Assembly: GCA_009746045.1 (NCBI GenBank)
Contig: RPFO01000256.1
Span: 1,292,966 to 1,354,965 of the forward strand
DNA: 62,000 nucleotides
Reading direction: 5' to 3'
DNA from: Mesostigma viride
Lineage: Eukaryota; Streptophyta; Mesostigmatophyceae; Mesostigmatales; Mesostigmataceae
Positions 51,407 to 61,437 of the stretch are shown here, one piece after another; the first letter of the stretch is position 1, and every line of letters starts with the position of its first letter. The position numbers were made by a program, and so were the translations under genes. The notes below the pieces were generated by a model that searched no databases, had not been told where the DNA came from, and saw nothing but the letters and a program-made list of their open reading frames with translations.

Positions 51407-52050
51407 GCAGCAACCGCAGCAGCAGCAACAGCAGCAGCAGCATCAGCAGCAGCAACGGTCACCACAGCAGCAATGGCAACAGCAGCAACCCCAGACGCAG
51501 CAGCAACAACCCCAGACGAGACCACAATGGCTACCACCTGATCCAGAGCAGCAGAGAGACGAGAATGAAGATACCCTGCACTACCGCCGTCAGCTACCAG
51601 TCACCGGGCGGCCCACGCATCCTTGGGCAGGTCGGGGGCGGCCCCAAGGACCTCCACCGGGCCCCCACACCGGGGCAGACGCAGAGTTTCCTTCGGCAGC
51701 ACGTCCCTGTTACCCACGGCGTTATGGTATTCGGACGAGGAAGGGGAAGTCCCAGGGGCAGACGGCGAGTTCGATGACCTGGAAGGGACTAACGAGGCGG
51801 ACGAGGGATCTGTCACGCAGGGCCCGCCCGTTGGTACTCATAGACCACGGACCAGCCCAGAGGAGACCCGGAGCAGTGTCACCACCCGCGACGAGGAGAC
51901 TCACACGCCAGCCCAGCGCCTGGCACCTCAACCGCAGCGTCCACGGGTGCTTGACCGAAGCGCGGTCCCCTCGCCTGCGCCTGCTGGCAACCTCAGTTTC
52001 AGCAGGGTGGCACTGGATGACCCGGGTACGAACACCCCTCGTCGGTACAG
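51018..52050 (+). CDS. Ty3/gypsy gag, N-terminal part with long poly-Gln (frameshifted)
   Basis: The frame starts MPTRSQTRNARDTEEEARER and holds a Gln tract of about 60 residues encoded by CAG/CAA (about 51305-51490). After about 51700 the better frame is the next one (ALWYSDEEGEVPGADGEFDD...), which then leads to the gag core. At least two frame changes are therefore present. The acidic and Gln-rich parts are disordered. Minus-strand frames reading Ala or Leu runs here are shadows. Confidence 0.55.
51308..51490. repeat. CAG/CAA (poly-Gln) repeat
   Basis: Near-continuous CAG/CAA codons with a few CAT, CCC and CGG codons. It is in the gag frame. Confidence 0.85.
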
Positions 52051-53500
52051 GTGCGCCGGACACACGGCACACCGGACAGATCCGGATCTCTCCCGCGGTC
52101 GCAGCCTCCAGCATTCGGCTCCATCTCCTACAGGGAGGTCGGTGGGCCTAAGCTTAACACGGTAAAGGCCCCACCGATGCCTACCTTCAAGAATGTACCC
52201 AAGCTGCACGCGGATATGAAACCGCGAGAGGTCGACGAATGGGGACGCATGTGGCAACAGCAGTATACCGTTTGGTGCAATCACAACAGCTGGGAACTGG
52301 CCACCTGTGATTTGATCCCGCATGTGGTTAACACCTGCATGGACCCCTCGGTGGTGAGCATCCTGAACTGTGAGAGCATCGCATCCCAGTCATACCCACA
52401 GACCGTGGAGGAGCTGATGGACCGGGTGCGCCGCAAGCTGATACCCCCAGACGCGGAGCTCCACGAGCGGATCGCTTTCGGCAAGCTACGCCAGGGGACC
52501 ACCCCATATCGCGAGTTTCTGTCCAAGTTTGAGTCCAGCGCCGCTTATCTAACCGACATGACCTGGTACGAGTACAAGATCAGATTCATCGAGGCGCTCA
52601 GCCCCGAGCTGCAGGATGAGGTATTCAAACACTACGCTGAGGTCCCCTGGAAGGAGTGGGACATCCTGAATATCCAGAGATACCTTCTGCAGGTGGCCGA
52701 CGTGGTGGCTCGCGGGCGCGCACCCTCGGTGCGCCGTTTCTTCAGGTCAGCCACTGCAGGTCCGCGACGGGTGAACCAGATGTACTCTACGGAGCTCATC
52801 GGCGAGGAGGAGGAGGAGTACCCGACGACCCTGATGATGGCTACACTGACCTTGGCGTCAACGCGATCGATGCTAGCAAGGCGCGCTGCTTCATGTGCAG
52901 TGAGGTGGGGCACCTCAAGCGCGACTGCCCCAAGCTCCGGGGCAAGAACGCCGGTCGCGGGGCTGGAGAAGGGACACCCAGCGTTCGTTTCTCCGGCCCG
53001 GCCTTCGGCAGCCGCCCCGACCCTCCGGCCCTCGGGACCGACCCCGCAACGCGGGTGAGCGTGCGGCTCGCCTGCAGCACGCCAGACAGGTCCCGACGCA
53101 GTACCAGCAGCCGCGACCACCCGCGACCAACTCTACCAAGGGTGTGTTGCGCGCGGTCAACGAGATTGAGGCGCGGCGACAGTCCTCCTCTTCCGGCCAA
53201 ACGCAGGCAGTGGCTGGCTACGAGTATGACGATGAGGAGGGGGCTGACGAAGAGGAGGAGGGGGGGAAGAGGGCGGGTGGTCGGGCGAGGCGGCCTCCCG
53301 TCCCACCGCTCCTCGGGAGTAGTAGCCCTGCCCATGGGCTTGGGTCCCGGGGTAGGGGATAGGATAGAAAAATCAGATGGTAGCCCCGACGCGGAGTCAA
53401 CTAGAGTAGAGGTAGATGTTAACAACGTGGCCGCAGACGCGCCCTCCCAACCGGCGGCGCGTACATCTCAGGGAGATTCGCGGCATCTGTTTCTTTTCAG
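52051..53500 (+). CDS. Ty3/gypsy gag, core and zinc knuckle (frameshifted)
   Basis: The frame from 52051 reads MPTFKNVPKLHADMKPREVD, then YREFLSKFESSAAYL and RFIEALSPELQDEVF, the retrotransposon gag capsid pattern. Near 52815 the frame changes to DLGVNAIDASKARCFMCSEV, followed by GHLKRDC. This is a C-x2-C-x4-H-x4-C zinc knuckle. A further change near 53140 gives LRAVNEIEARRQ and an acidic segment leading toward pol. A single coding sequence with at least two breaks is inferred. Confidence 0.65.
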
Positions 53501-53506
53501 TGGGGG

Positions 53507-55210
53507 TTGTTGGTCCCTCCCACCGTCCTTGATCCGTATTTGAAGGAGAAAACGATCATGGACGTGAAGTTCCTGGTGGACACCGGCGCCTCCACGTCCT
53601 TCATCAACGAGGCCCTGGTGCGTCGGCTGGGCCTGGTACCCCGGCCTCACACCACGGCAGTCTATGTCACCTACTCAGACGGTCGGCGACACCAATCGCC
53701 GGGCCTAGCAGACATCAAGGGTGTGCTGCAGGGCACGCCGGTCGACCTGGTGGCGACTATTGCGCCGCTGGGCGCTGCCGACATCATCATTGGCGTGGAC
53801 TGGCTGGACAAGCAGGATGTGGACATCAGTGTGCGCCGGCGGGTAGTTTGGTTTCCGGATGGTTCATTCTGGTGCCCTGACAGCGAGTATAGGGCACAGG
53901 CCGCGGAGGTCCATAACATTACACACGAGCGCTCGGCGGACGGGCCTCGACCAGCATCCCAGATCCTGATGAGCAGCAAGACGCTGGCGCGCCAGCTTCG
54001 GAAGGGCAAGGAGTACGCGATGTATCGCATAGACCTGGATAGCACTCAGGCTCTGCTTAACGAGATCGGTGCCGGATTCACACCGGATGAGCTGGCGCGG
54101 TTCAATGCCGTCCTGGAGAAGCGCACTACCCTTTTTGCGGATCGTACCCCTCAGTTCCCTCCCAATCGATCGGTGTTGCACCGTGTCCAGCTCCAGGAGG
54201 GTTCTGGGCCTACTGTGTCTCCCATGTATCGCATGGGCCCAGTCGAGCTGGTGGAGCTCAAGAAGATCCTCATTTCACTGCTTGACGCTGGGCTCATTGA
54301 ACCCAGCAACAGCCCCTTCTCAGCGGGCGTGCTGCTCGTTCCCAAGCCAGGAGGCAAGTGGCGTCTGGTGACGGATTACCGGAAGCTGAACGCCATCACC
54401 GTCAAGTCCCGGTATCCTCTACCGCGGATCGACGACATCTTCAACCGTGTCCAGGGGGCCACGTGTTTCACCGTCATTGACTGTGCGGACGGGTTTTGGC
54501 AGCTGCGCATCGCGCCAGAAGACTGCCACAAGACCGCGTTCGCTACGCCCTTCGGGCATTATCAGTTTCGGGTGGCGGCAATGGGGCTGTGCAATTCGCC
54601 GGCGTCCTTCCAGATGCTGATGAATGATATCCTCCGTCCGGTGATGGGTACAGCCCACTTGCCACAGGTCTCCCAGGACCTGGCGGACCCGCAGAAGGGG
54701 GCACGCCCGCCCTGGACCTACAAGCGCACGTGCGCGCTGGCGTATCTGGACGACATCCTGGTGTACTCCAAGACGTTCGAGGAGCACCTAGAGGATGTGG
54801 ACGCCGTGCTTCAGATCATGGAGGATGAGCACCTTTCGGCGCGGAAAGCCAAGGTGCGCGCCGGCCGCTGCGTGCCGTTTCTGGGCCATACCCTGTCCGC
54901 CGACGGCATCGCGACCGACCCGGAGAAGATCGAGTCCGTCCAGCAATGGCCTGTCCCTACGGACGTGAAGGGGGTGCGCAGCTTCCTGGGCTTGGCTTCT
55001 TACTACCGACGGTTCATCCCACGGTTTGCCACCATCGCCGCCCCGATCAACGCTCTTCTCAAGAAGGGTACCCCGTTCCTCTGGGCTGAGCAGTGCCAAC
55101 AGGCGTTTGAGGCGCTTAAGCGGCACCTCACCACAGCACCAGTCCTTATCCTGCCGGACCCGGCCCTTCCTTTCGTTGTGGCTACGGATGCCAGCAAGGT
55201 GGCCATCGGG
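53507..55210 (+). CDS. Ty3/gypsy pol: protease and reverse transcriptase
   Basis: The protease active site is FLVDTGASTSFIN (Asp at about residue 25) with IIIGVDWL downstream. RT shows LLVPKPGGKWRLVTDYRKLN, then FTVIDCADGFWQLRI and LAYLDDILVYS (catalytic YLDD at about 412), then FLGLASYYRRFIP. RNase H begins with FVVATDASKVAIGG. An unusual 27-residue insertion (AHLPQVSQDLADPQKGARPP...) precedes the YLDD block. The frame breaks at the G6 run 55208-55213. Confidence 0.85.
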
Positions 55211-56640
55211 GGGTCCTCCTGCAGGACCAAGGCAAGGGTCTTCAGCCCATCGAGTATATCTCACGCACAATGATTCCGGCGGAGCGGAATTACCCAGTGC
55301 ATCAGCAGGAGCTTCTGGCAGTAGTCTACAGCTGCCACACGTGGCGTCACCATCTTCTGGGGGCCCAGTTTTCGGTGGCCATTAGTGAGCAGGGGGATCT
55401 CGACCCCCACCGCCTGGTGATCCACACCGACCACCGGCCGCTCACCCACCTTCTGGTGCAGCCCAACCTGACGCCCCGTCAAGCGCGGTGGATGGAGTAC
55501 TTGTCACAGTTTGCGCCATTCAAGATCCAATACGTCAAGGGCGCGGACAACGTGGTGCCAGACGCCCTCTCGCGACGGGCGGACTATTGGTTCTACGAGG
55601 ACATGGATGTGCTTCATACCACTTGCGTACCAGTGGCCGCCCCGGGGACCGCCTACGGCGCGGAGCCACGGTCTCCCCGGGCCCGCCACCTGTTTCATCT
55701 GGGACACACCACCAGTGATGACTTGTCACCTCTCTTGGAGGAGACGAGTGCCCACGAGGACGTGGACGCCCCCGGGGAGGGGGAGGGATCGCATATGCGC
55801 ATGCCCCTTAGCCATGTGGTGCCGCCCCAGGGAATTTTTCAGCTTCAGCCGATCGGCCCGCCCACAGTCTTCTCCGAATTCGTCAACCAGGCGAGTGCGG
55901 AGACAGACCCGGCCGCGGACGCGTTCACAGTCACGTCGGAACTGGAGACGATGATCAGTCGTTTCACGGTCACGGAGGAAGCGGCGCTTGAAGCCATCCG
56001 GGCGCATCCCCAGCAGATGGGTGCCTACCCTTGCAAGTTCCAGGAGGGACGCCTGTTCGTGAGTGTCCAGCCGGAGGAATGGCGGCTGTATGTCCCGGAG
56101 CTTTGTAGGGCCGCCTTGCTGCACGAGCTCCACGATTCGTTTCTAGGCGGACATCAAGGAAGCCACCGTCTTTATCCTCGGGCCCGCAAACATTTCTACT
56201 GGCCAGGGATGAAGGAGTATATTGAGACATATGTGCGCCAGTGCCCCTCGTGCCAGATCATGAAGTCCAGGAACACGGGCTCGCAAGCCGTCCCCAAGAC
56301 GTTACCTGATCCGATGGGTCCTTGGGACTCTATCATGATGGACTTCATCGGCCCGTTCAAGAAGACGAAGAGCGGCAACAGCATGGTCCTGGTGTTCGTG
56401 GACCGCCTGACGCGCATGTGTCACTTGGCCCCGTGTCCGGCCGACCTCACTGCGGAGGAGTGCGCCAAGATATACCTGACGCACGTGTTCCGATTCCATG
56501 GGCTCAGCCGACAGTTCATCTCTGATCGCGACAAGCTCTTCACGGCCAAATTCTGGCAGGAGTTCTTCGAGCGGTTGGGCACCAAGGTGTCGCTGGGTAC
56601 GGCCTACCACAGTTCGTCGTCCATCTGGTGGAGCGGCTGA
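55208..56640 (+). CDS. Ty3/gypsy pol: RNase H and integrase
   Basis: After the G6 run the frame continues GLQPIEYISRTMIPAERNYP, then ELLAVVYSCHTWRHHLLG and VIHTDHRPLTHLL (RNase H). Next come a linker with HLFHLGHTT, and integrase: ELHDSFLGGHQG (HHCC His), CPSCQIMKSRN (Cys pair), DSIMMDFIGPFKKTK (first Asp) and QFISDRDKLFTAKFWQ (second Asp). The frame stops at 56640 in the region where AYHPQTDGQTER-type sequence is expected; the continuation is in another frame at 56628. Confidence 0.85.
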
Positions 56641-57455
56641 ACCGTACAGTGCAAGAGACCATGCGACACTACACCGACGCGGTGGGCAGCAATTGGGAGG
56701 AACTTCTGGGCTTGGTGGAGTTCTCCCTGAACAATGCTCCCCAGGCCGCCCACGGATTTACCCCCTTTTTCCTCAACTCTGGCAGGCACCCTCTCACGCC
56801 TCCCGACCTGCTTATGAGCCCTGAACGGGGAGAGGGTCAGGTCAAGCTGGACACACGCCAGGGGGTTGATCGCTTGCTGCAGCGGATGCACCAGGCTCAT
56901 AACAGTGCCGTCCAGGGTTACCGCGCCGCGACCGAACGGTATCTGGAGAGGACAGCCGGCAAGCGGGATAACCGGGCGCCGTCCATTGAGGTGGGCGATT
57001 GGGTCCTGGTGGAGGGCCCACAGATCGGACGATTCTCACACAAGGTGGAGAAGGAGCTGAAGACTAAGCTTCGTCCCATGTTCCTGGGCCCCTACAAGGT
57101 GCTCTCCAAGTTTGACGACGTCATGTTCCAGGTGGACGTCCCGGTGTCATGGAACCTCACATCCAACCGTTTCCATCGTGACCAGCTCAAGTTGTACCAC
57201 CAGAACACCATTCAGGGTAGGGTCAATCCCCCGGCCCCGTTGGAGTTCAATCCAGACACAGGGGAACAGGAGGATGAGGTGGCTGCGATCGTGGGACACC
57301 GAGATGTCAAGCGAGGGCGGGGGACCCAGCGACAGTACCGCGTGCGATGGCGATTCGCGCAGCATGAGTCGGAGGACTCCTGGCGCACCCCTACTGAGTT
57401 AGCGGGTTGCGCCCGCTTATTGGAAGCATACAAGAAGACACACCAGTTGCATTAA
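56628..57455 (+). CDS. Ty3/gypsy integrase C-terminus with chromodomain
   Basis: The frame begins MERLNRTVQETMRHY, carrying the catalytic Glu (VERLNRT). It continues FSLNNAPQAAHGFTPFFLNS, the GPY/F-like module (RPMFLGPYKVLSKFDDVMFQV) and a C-terminal chromodomain (EVAAIVGHRDVKRG...YRVRWRF...DSWRTPTEL, about residues 215-262). The chromodomain assigns the element to chromovirus-type Ty3/gypsy elements, which can target chromatin marks. It overlaps the preceding frame by 13 nt. Confidence 0.85.
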   Translation: MERLNRTVQETMRHYTDAVGSNWEELLGLVEFSLNNAPQAAHGFTPFFLNSGRHPLTPPDLLMSPERGEGQVKLDTRQGVDRLLQRMHQAHNSAVQGYRAATERYLERTAGKRDNRAPSIEVGDWVLVEGPQIGRFSHKVEKELKTKLRPMFLGPYKVLSKFDDVMFQVDVPVSWNLTSNRFHRDQLKLYHQNTIQGRVNPPAPLEFNPDTGEQEDEVAAIVGHRDVKRGRGTQRQYRVRWRFAQHESEDSWRTPTELAGCARLLEAYKKTHQLH

Positions 57456-57483
57456 TAGGCGGTATAACGGTGTACGGTGTAGG

Positions 57484-58266
57484 GTGAGAGTGAGGTGTGC
57501 GCCGGGTACTAGGTACACGCCAACTAACGCCTTGGCTTTTGGTGTGTGGGCCGTGCAGGGAGACGCCGCGGAGGCGCTTCCCAGAGGCCAGACTTCTGCC
57601 AGCGCCGCGGAGGCTGTAGAGGCGGGAATCCGGGTAGTAGACGGGGAGTCGAGTGAGGAAGATCTGGTGGATATGGATACGACAGATTACCCGGAGGTCC
57701 CTCTACCAGAACAGGTTGACAGGATGCAGACAGCTCGCGGAGAGCCTGCAGTCCGAAGGGGTGCTTCAAGGGCCGGGGGCTCGGGAGGGGGTGGTCGGCA
57801 CGAGACGTCGTCCAGACCCGGAGCCCCGGACGCGCGCGCGCTGCAGCTAGTGAAGGAGCTGAATGAGGAGACCTTTAACCCCCGAATGTTCGTGCGCGAC
57901 TATGGTCGGGAGGGTGACTTGATGGAGCGGCGTCGTCGGCGCCGGAACCAGATGCCGTCGGATGCCCGCGCTGATTCCATTTTGGCGCATGTCGGCCCCG
58001 CTAAGCTGGAGGATTTTCGACGGTTCGTGCGCAGGAATGTGGGGTTCAAGATCGAGACCCGCACTGCCGAGCGCGACGGCGTGGTGGTCGGTATCGACTG
58101 GGAAACCCATGAGCGGGAGTGCCTGTGTCATGCGTGCGTGAACACGCTGGATGCAGGTCTGGTATTTCCACGGCTGTTGCTCCTCCTGATTCCGCCCGAG
58201 GTGCGGAAGCATCTGCAGAGGTCCATGGAGAACTACTTTCCTCCACTAGGAACTCGTTGGTGGTAA
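57484..58266 (+). CDS. ORF downstream of gypsy pol, function unknown
   Basis: An open frame of 260 codons from a GTG. The first ATG comes about 63 codons in (MDTTDYPEV). It is acidic and Gly/Arg-rich in the first half. The second half has RMFVRDYGREGDLMERRRRRRN, KLEDFRRFVRRNVGF and a hydrophobic segment (LVFPRLLLLLIPPEV) near the C-terminus. Its position after integrase matches extra ORFs of some Ty3/gypsy elements, but no envelope signature is visible. The end runs into the GTGGTAAAA minisatellite. Confidence 0.45.
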   Translation: MRVRCAPGTRYTPTNALAFGVWAVQGDAAEALPRGQTSASAAEAVEAGIRVVDGESSEEDLVDMDTTDYPEVPLPEQVDRMQTARGEPAVRRGASRAGGSGGGGRHETSSRPGAPDARALQLVKELNEETFNPRMFVRDYGREGDLMERRRRRRNQMPSDARADSILAHVGPAKLEDFRRFVRRNVGFKIETRTAERDGVVVGIDWETHERECLCHACVNTLDAGLVFPRLLLLLIPPEVRKHLQRSMENYFPPLGTRWW

Positions 58267-58640
58267 AAGTGGTAAAAGTGGTAAAAGTGGGTGGTAAAAA
58301 GTGGTAAAAAGTGGTAAAAAGTGGTAAAAAGTGGTAAAAAGTGGTAAAAAGTGGTAAAAAGTGGTAAAAAGTGGTAAAAAGTGGTAAAAAGTGGTAAAAA
58401 GTGGTAAAACGGTGGAAAACGCTAGGAGAAAAGCAGGTGGTAAAATCATTTTACCACCTTTTACCACCCCTTTTACCACCAAAGTGGTAAAAAATACCAC
58501 CAAGTGGTAAAAGCGAGGGTGGTAAAAACACGCCACAAAGTGGTAAAAGTGAGGGTGGTAAAAAGTGGTAAAAAGTGGTAAAAATGAGGGTGGTAAAAAA
58601 ATACCACAAAGTGGTAAAAATGACAGTGATAAAAAAGGGG
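58258..58640. repeat. GTGGTAAAAA minisatellite with inverted copies
   Basis: A 10-bp unit GTGGTAAAAA is repeated about fifteen times in a row (58260-58410), then dispersed. Reverse-complement TTTTACCACC units at 58444-58480 could pair with the direct ones. The minus-strand frame reading FTTFYH repeats is a product of the array. Confidence 0.85.
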
Positions 58641-59210
58641 AAAATGCAGATTTGCCAGCATTACAACACAAGCACTGTTAAGAACAGCTTAACAGGCCAT
58701 CATTCCAAATGGTTTCTTTATTACAAATAATAATACATCCCATTAACAGTTGTCTCTCTTGATTTACAATGAGGATTTAGCCCCACATTGGGCGTCTCAT
58801 CGATACGTTTACACCATTGTGAAATAACACAGGCCGCATCAAGCCCAGCCAATTAATTTACTTCTTCTTCAGGTGTCATCATGATCAATGATGCTTCTTT
58901 GCCTGAACAAAGCCACACAGTTGCCAGCACTCATGCTCTGGAGGCCTGCAGGCACACAGAGCACCACCATTGAAGAGGACACAAGGGCAGCAAGGCAGGG
59001 GGGGGGGGGCAGTCAGGCACGGCAGATAGTTGTTGCCCAGCAAAACATCCTATGCATGGTGAAATGGGTTATGCCTGTGGGTATGATGCATGACCTAGCA
59101 TGAGAGTGATACATACATGAGTAACAAAAATATACGCACATGGCAATTGGGTGTGACAACACCACATCACTACATATGTAGCTAAAACGTGCTTCAGAAA
59201 AAACATTCCA
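58641..59210. other. Intergenic stretch before the host gene's 3' end
   Basis: No convincing gene. It contains a G11 run (about 58998-59009) and AT-rich sequence near 59150-59210, next to the stop of the minus-strand gene. Confidence 0.4.
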
Positions 59211-60782
59211 CTAAATTACCGGATCAGGAGTCTGACTCTGGGACTCCTTTGCTTGCCGCTCCAGCTCAACTTTCCGCTGCGCTTTTGCCATCATGGCCTT
59301 GAGCGCGGCAAGCTCCAGTTCCGCCTCGGTGAGATCTGGCGCGGAGGGAGCATCGGCAGACGCCGTTGCGGCCGGAGAGCTAGAGGCAGGCGGGATCGCT
59401 GGCGCGGAGGGAGCACCGGCAGACTCCATTGCGGTCGAAGAGCTAGAGGCAGGCGGGATCGCTGGCGCGGAGGGAGCACCGGCAGACGCCATTGCGGCCG
59501 GAGAGCTAGAGGCAGGCGGGATCGCTGGCGCGGAGGGAGCACCGGCAGACGCTGTTGCGGCCGGAGAGCTAGAGGCAGGCGGGATCGCTGGCGCGGAGGG
59601 AGCACCAGCAGACACCGTTGCGGTCGAAGAGCTAGAGGCAGGCGGGATCGCTGGCGCGGAGGGAGCACCGGCAGACGCCTTCTCCTTGGGTGGCGCCCGC
59701 GCTCGCTTGGCCGGTACATACTCATCCGACACCTCCTCCTTCTCCTCTGCTGGCCCCCAACTCTCCTTCAATTTCGCACGTGCGCCTCGAAGGTCGTCGT
59801 CAGTGACGTTGCCCAGAAGGACCCACGCATTCTCGTTGCCCTCGGCGTCACCGTAATGCATCGTGGCAAAGTCAACAAACAGCATTTGCGAGCCCCCATC
59901 ACGCTCCACAAACCGCGTGCCGTAAGGGGCCTTGAGCTTCGGCTTCACCTCCACCACTTTGCCAGGCTCCCAAACATACGCAGCCGGCCGCGCCCCATCG
60001 CGCTCGTACTTGTACCTTTGTGCCACGAAGGCCCCGTGCAGTGCTTCTCCGAAACCACCAGGGCCCGGTCGCTCTTGAACCACCGCGGTTGGCAGTAAGG
60101 TGCTCAGATAGTGCGCAAGCCCCAAGTCCATGGGACCACTAGGAAGCTTTCGCTTTGCAGCCGGCTTCTTGCTGGCGGCCGGCTTGTTGCTGGCGGCCGG
60201 CTTGTTGCTGGCGGGTGGCTTGTTGACGGCGGGGCGCGACGTGATGGGCTCGAAGACATCTGGCTTGATGGCAGGCACACGAGCAGGCGGGAGACCATCC
60301 GGCATTGGCAGGTCGGCCAGCTTGGGCACCGTAGTGGGCGGCTCCACGGTGTTGTTGGGCACCGGAGGGGACGGCTGCACAGCGTTGCTGGGCACCGGAG
60401 GGGGCGGCATGACAGGCTGCGTGCCAACGGGAGGGGGCGGCGGTACAACCTTCTTGGCCACCGGAGGGGGCGGCATGACAGGCTGCTTGGGAACGGGAGG
60501 GGGCGGCGGTACAACCTTCTTGGCCACCGGAGGCGGCGGCCTCACATCCGATACCTCCACAGGTGCAGGCGCGTACCCTGCCACTTCCTGCTCTAACTCC
60601 TCCTCAAGGGCAGCCAGCCGAGCTCTGAGTCTCCGAATTTCATCTGCTCGGACGCCTGTGTGCACAGGCTTGGCCTCCGGCTTTACTTCCGGCTTTACTT
60701 CCGGCTTGACCTCCGGCTTGACCTCCGGCTTGGCCGCCGGCTTGGCCGCCGGCTTTGCCGCCGGCTTGGCAGCAGGAGTTGT
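59211..60782 (-). CDS. Pro/Ala/Lys-rich repeat protein, exon 2
   Basis: The frame from the acceptor site reads TTPAAKPAAKPAAK and a series of KPEVKPEV repeats. A charged helix (RADEIRRLRARLAALEEELE) and PPPPVAKKVV-type repeats come next. They are followed by a folded-looking domain (GPMDLGLAHYLSTLLPTAVV...FVDFATMHYGDAEGN...WVLLGNVTDDDLRGAR). Six ~20-residue SAGAPSAPAIPPASS repeats follow, encoded by a 60-bp tandem repeat (59335-59690). The C-terminal helix is ELELAALKAMMAKAQ. No family recognised. The domain order suggests a scaffold or nuclear protein. Confidence 0.6.
   Translation of the reverse strand, partial: TTPAAKPAAKPAAKPAAKPEVKPEVKPEVKPEVKPEAKPVHTGVRADEIRRLRARLAALEEELEQEVAGYAPAPVEVSDVRPPPPVAKKVVPPPPPVPKQPVMPPPPVAKKVVPPPPPVGTQPVMPPPPVPSNAVQPSPPVPNNTVEPPTTVPKLADLPMPDGLPPARVPAIKPDVFEPITSRPAVNKPPASNKPAASNKPAASKKPAAKRKLPSGPMDLGLAHYLSTLLPTAVVQERPGPGGFGEALHGAFVAQRYKYERDGARPAAYVWEPGKVVEVKPKLKAPYGTRFVERDGGSQMLFVDFATMHYGDAEGNENAWVLLGNVTDDDLRGARAKLKESWGPAEEKEEVSDEYVPAKRARAPPKEKASAGAPSAPAIPPASSSSTATVSAGAPSAPAIPPASSSPAATASAGAPSAPAIPPASSSPAAMASAGAPSAPAIPPASSSSTAMESAGAPSAPAIPPASSSPAATASADAPSAPDLTEAELELAALKAMMAKAQRKVELERQAKESQSQTPDPVI
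59335..59690. repeat. 60-bp tandem repeat inside the host gene
   Basis: Six copies of a 60-bp unit (core GGCGGGATCGCTGGCGCGGA) with few differences, in frame. Confidence 0.85.
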
Positions 60783-60909
60783 CTGCAAGCAGAGGGCGGG
60801 GCATGGAATAAGGACGTTAACATTCGGGAAGTCGGTTAGTAGCAGACCTGCGATGAAAGAAAAAACCAAGAAGCTTGCAGACTCCTGTAGCTAAAGATAG
60901 CGTTATTAC
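60783..60909 (-). other. Probable spliceosomal intron (127 nt)
   Basis: On the minus strand the upstream frame ends ATGCCAAAG|GTAATAACG and the downstream frame begins TTGCAG|ACAACTCC. Both junctions are phase 0, with GT...AG ends. Pyrimidine-rich sequence (CCCGCCCTCTGCTTGCAG) precedes the acceptor. Without splicing, the first frame would stop 31 codons later and the second would lack a good start. Confidence 0.65.
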
Positions 60910-61437
60910 CTTTGGCATGTTGGTCACGTCGCTTAGCGCTTTGGTATTTTCCTTCACGTCATCATCCTCGTCCTCGGCAAAACTCTGCCTCTTTTTTAAG
61001 CTGGAGTTGCTTAGCCAGCGGCTCAGCTCCTTTTTTACGAATTCTTCAACACTTAGGGCTTTGGGTTTGGAGCCCTTGGGCTTCTGGGCGGTGAGCTCAC
61101 CAGTCGTCGGGTCTACCACCCAGCTGGATGCCTCATACTTATCCAGCTCTGCACGGTTGTCGTCAGCCACACATGTTTCCAGAAAGTTTATGCAGCTTTT
61201 CTTTACCCGGTTAATGAGAGCATCCACCATGGCGCCATCCTGTTCTTTCAGGACATACCCCTCAACGAGGTATGCACGGCCGAAGGTCGTGATTTGCAGT
61301 CTTAAGGTCCGCACATATTCGGAGGGAACGACGTTTTGTTTCGGCTTTTCCTCTTCACATGCTCGGGCATCAAATTTCTCCCACTCCTCAGGACTGCACA
61401 CGTGAGCTGGTCGTAGCACTGCAACCCTTCTCGGCAT
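60910..61437 (-). CDS. Repeat protein, exon 1
   Basis: From ATG at 61437 the frame reads MPRRVAVLRPAHVCSPEEWE, then YVRTLRLQITTFGRAYLVEG, CINFLETCVADDNRAELDKY and VEEFVKKELSRWLSNSSLKK. It ends DVTNMPK at the donor. It is helical and charged with no motif recognised. Joined to exon 2 in phase it gives a protein of about 699 residues. Confidence 0.6.

Noticed and set aside
51253-51537. Ala-rich and Leu-rich minus-strand frames
   Set aside because: They are complements of the CAG/CAA repeat that encodes poly-Gln in gag.
49260-58266. LTR pair for the Ty3/gypsy element
   Set aside because: By eye no direct repeat of several hundred bases links the two flanks. An LTR may lie outside the window or have been lost.
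58246-58671. FTTFYHPHFYH-type minus-strand frames
   Set aside because: They arise from the GTGGTAAAAA minisatellite.
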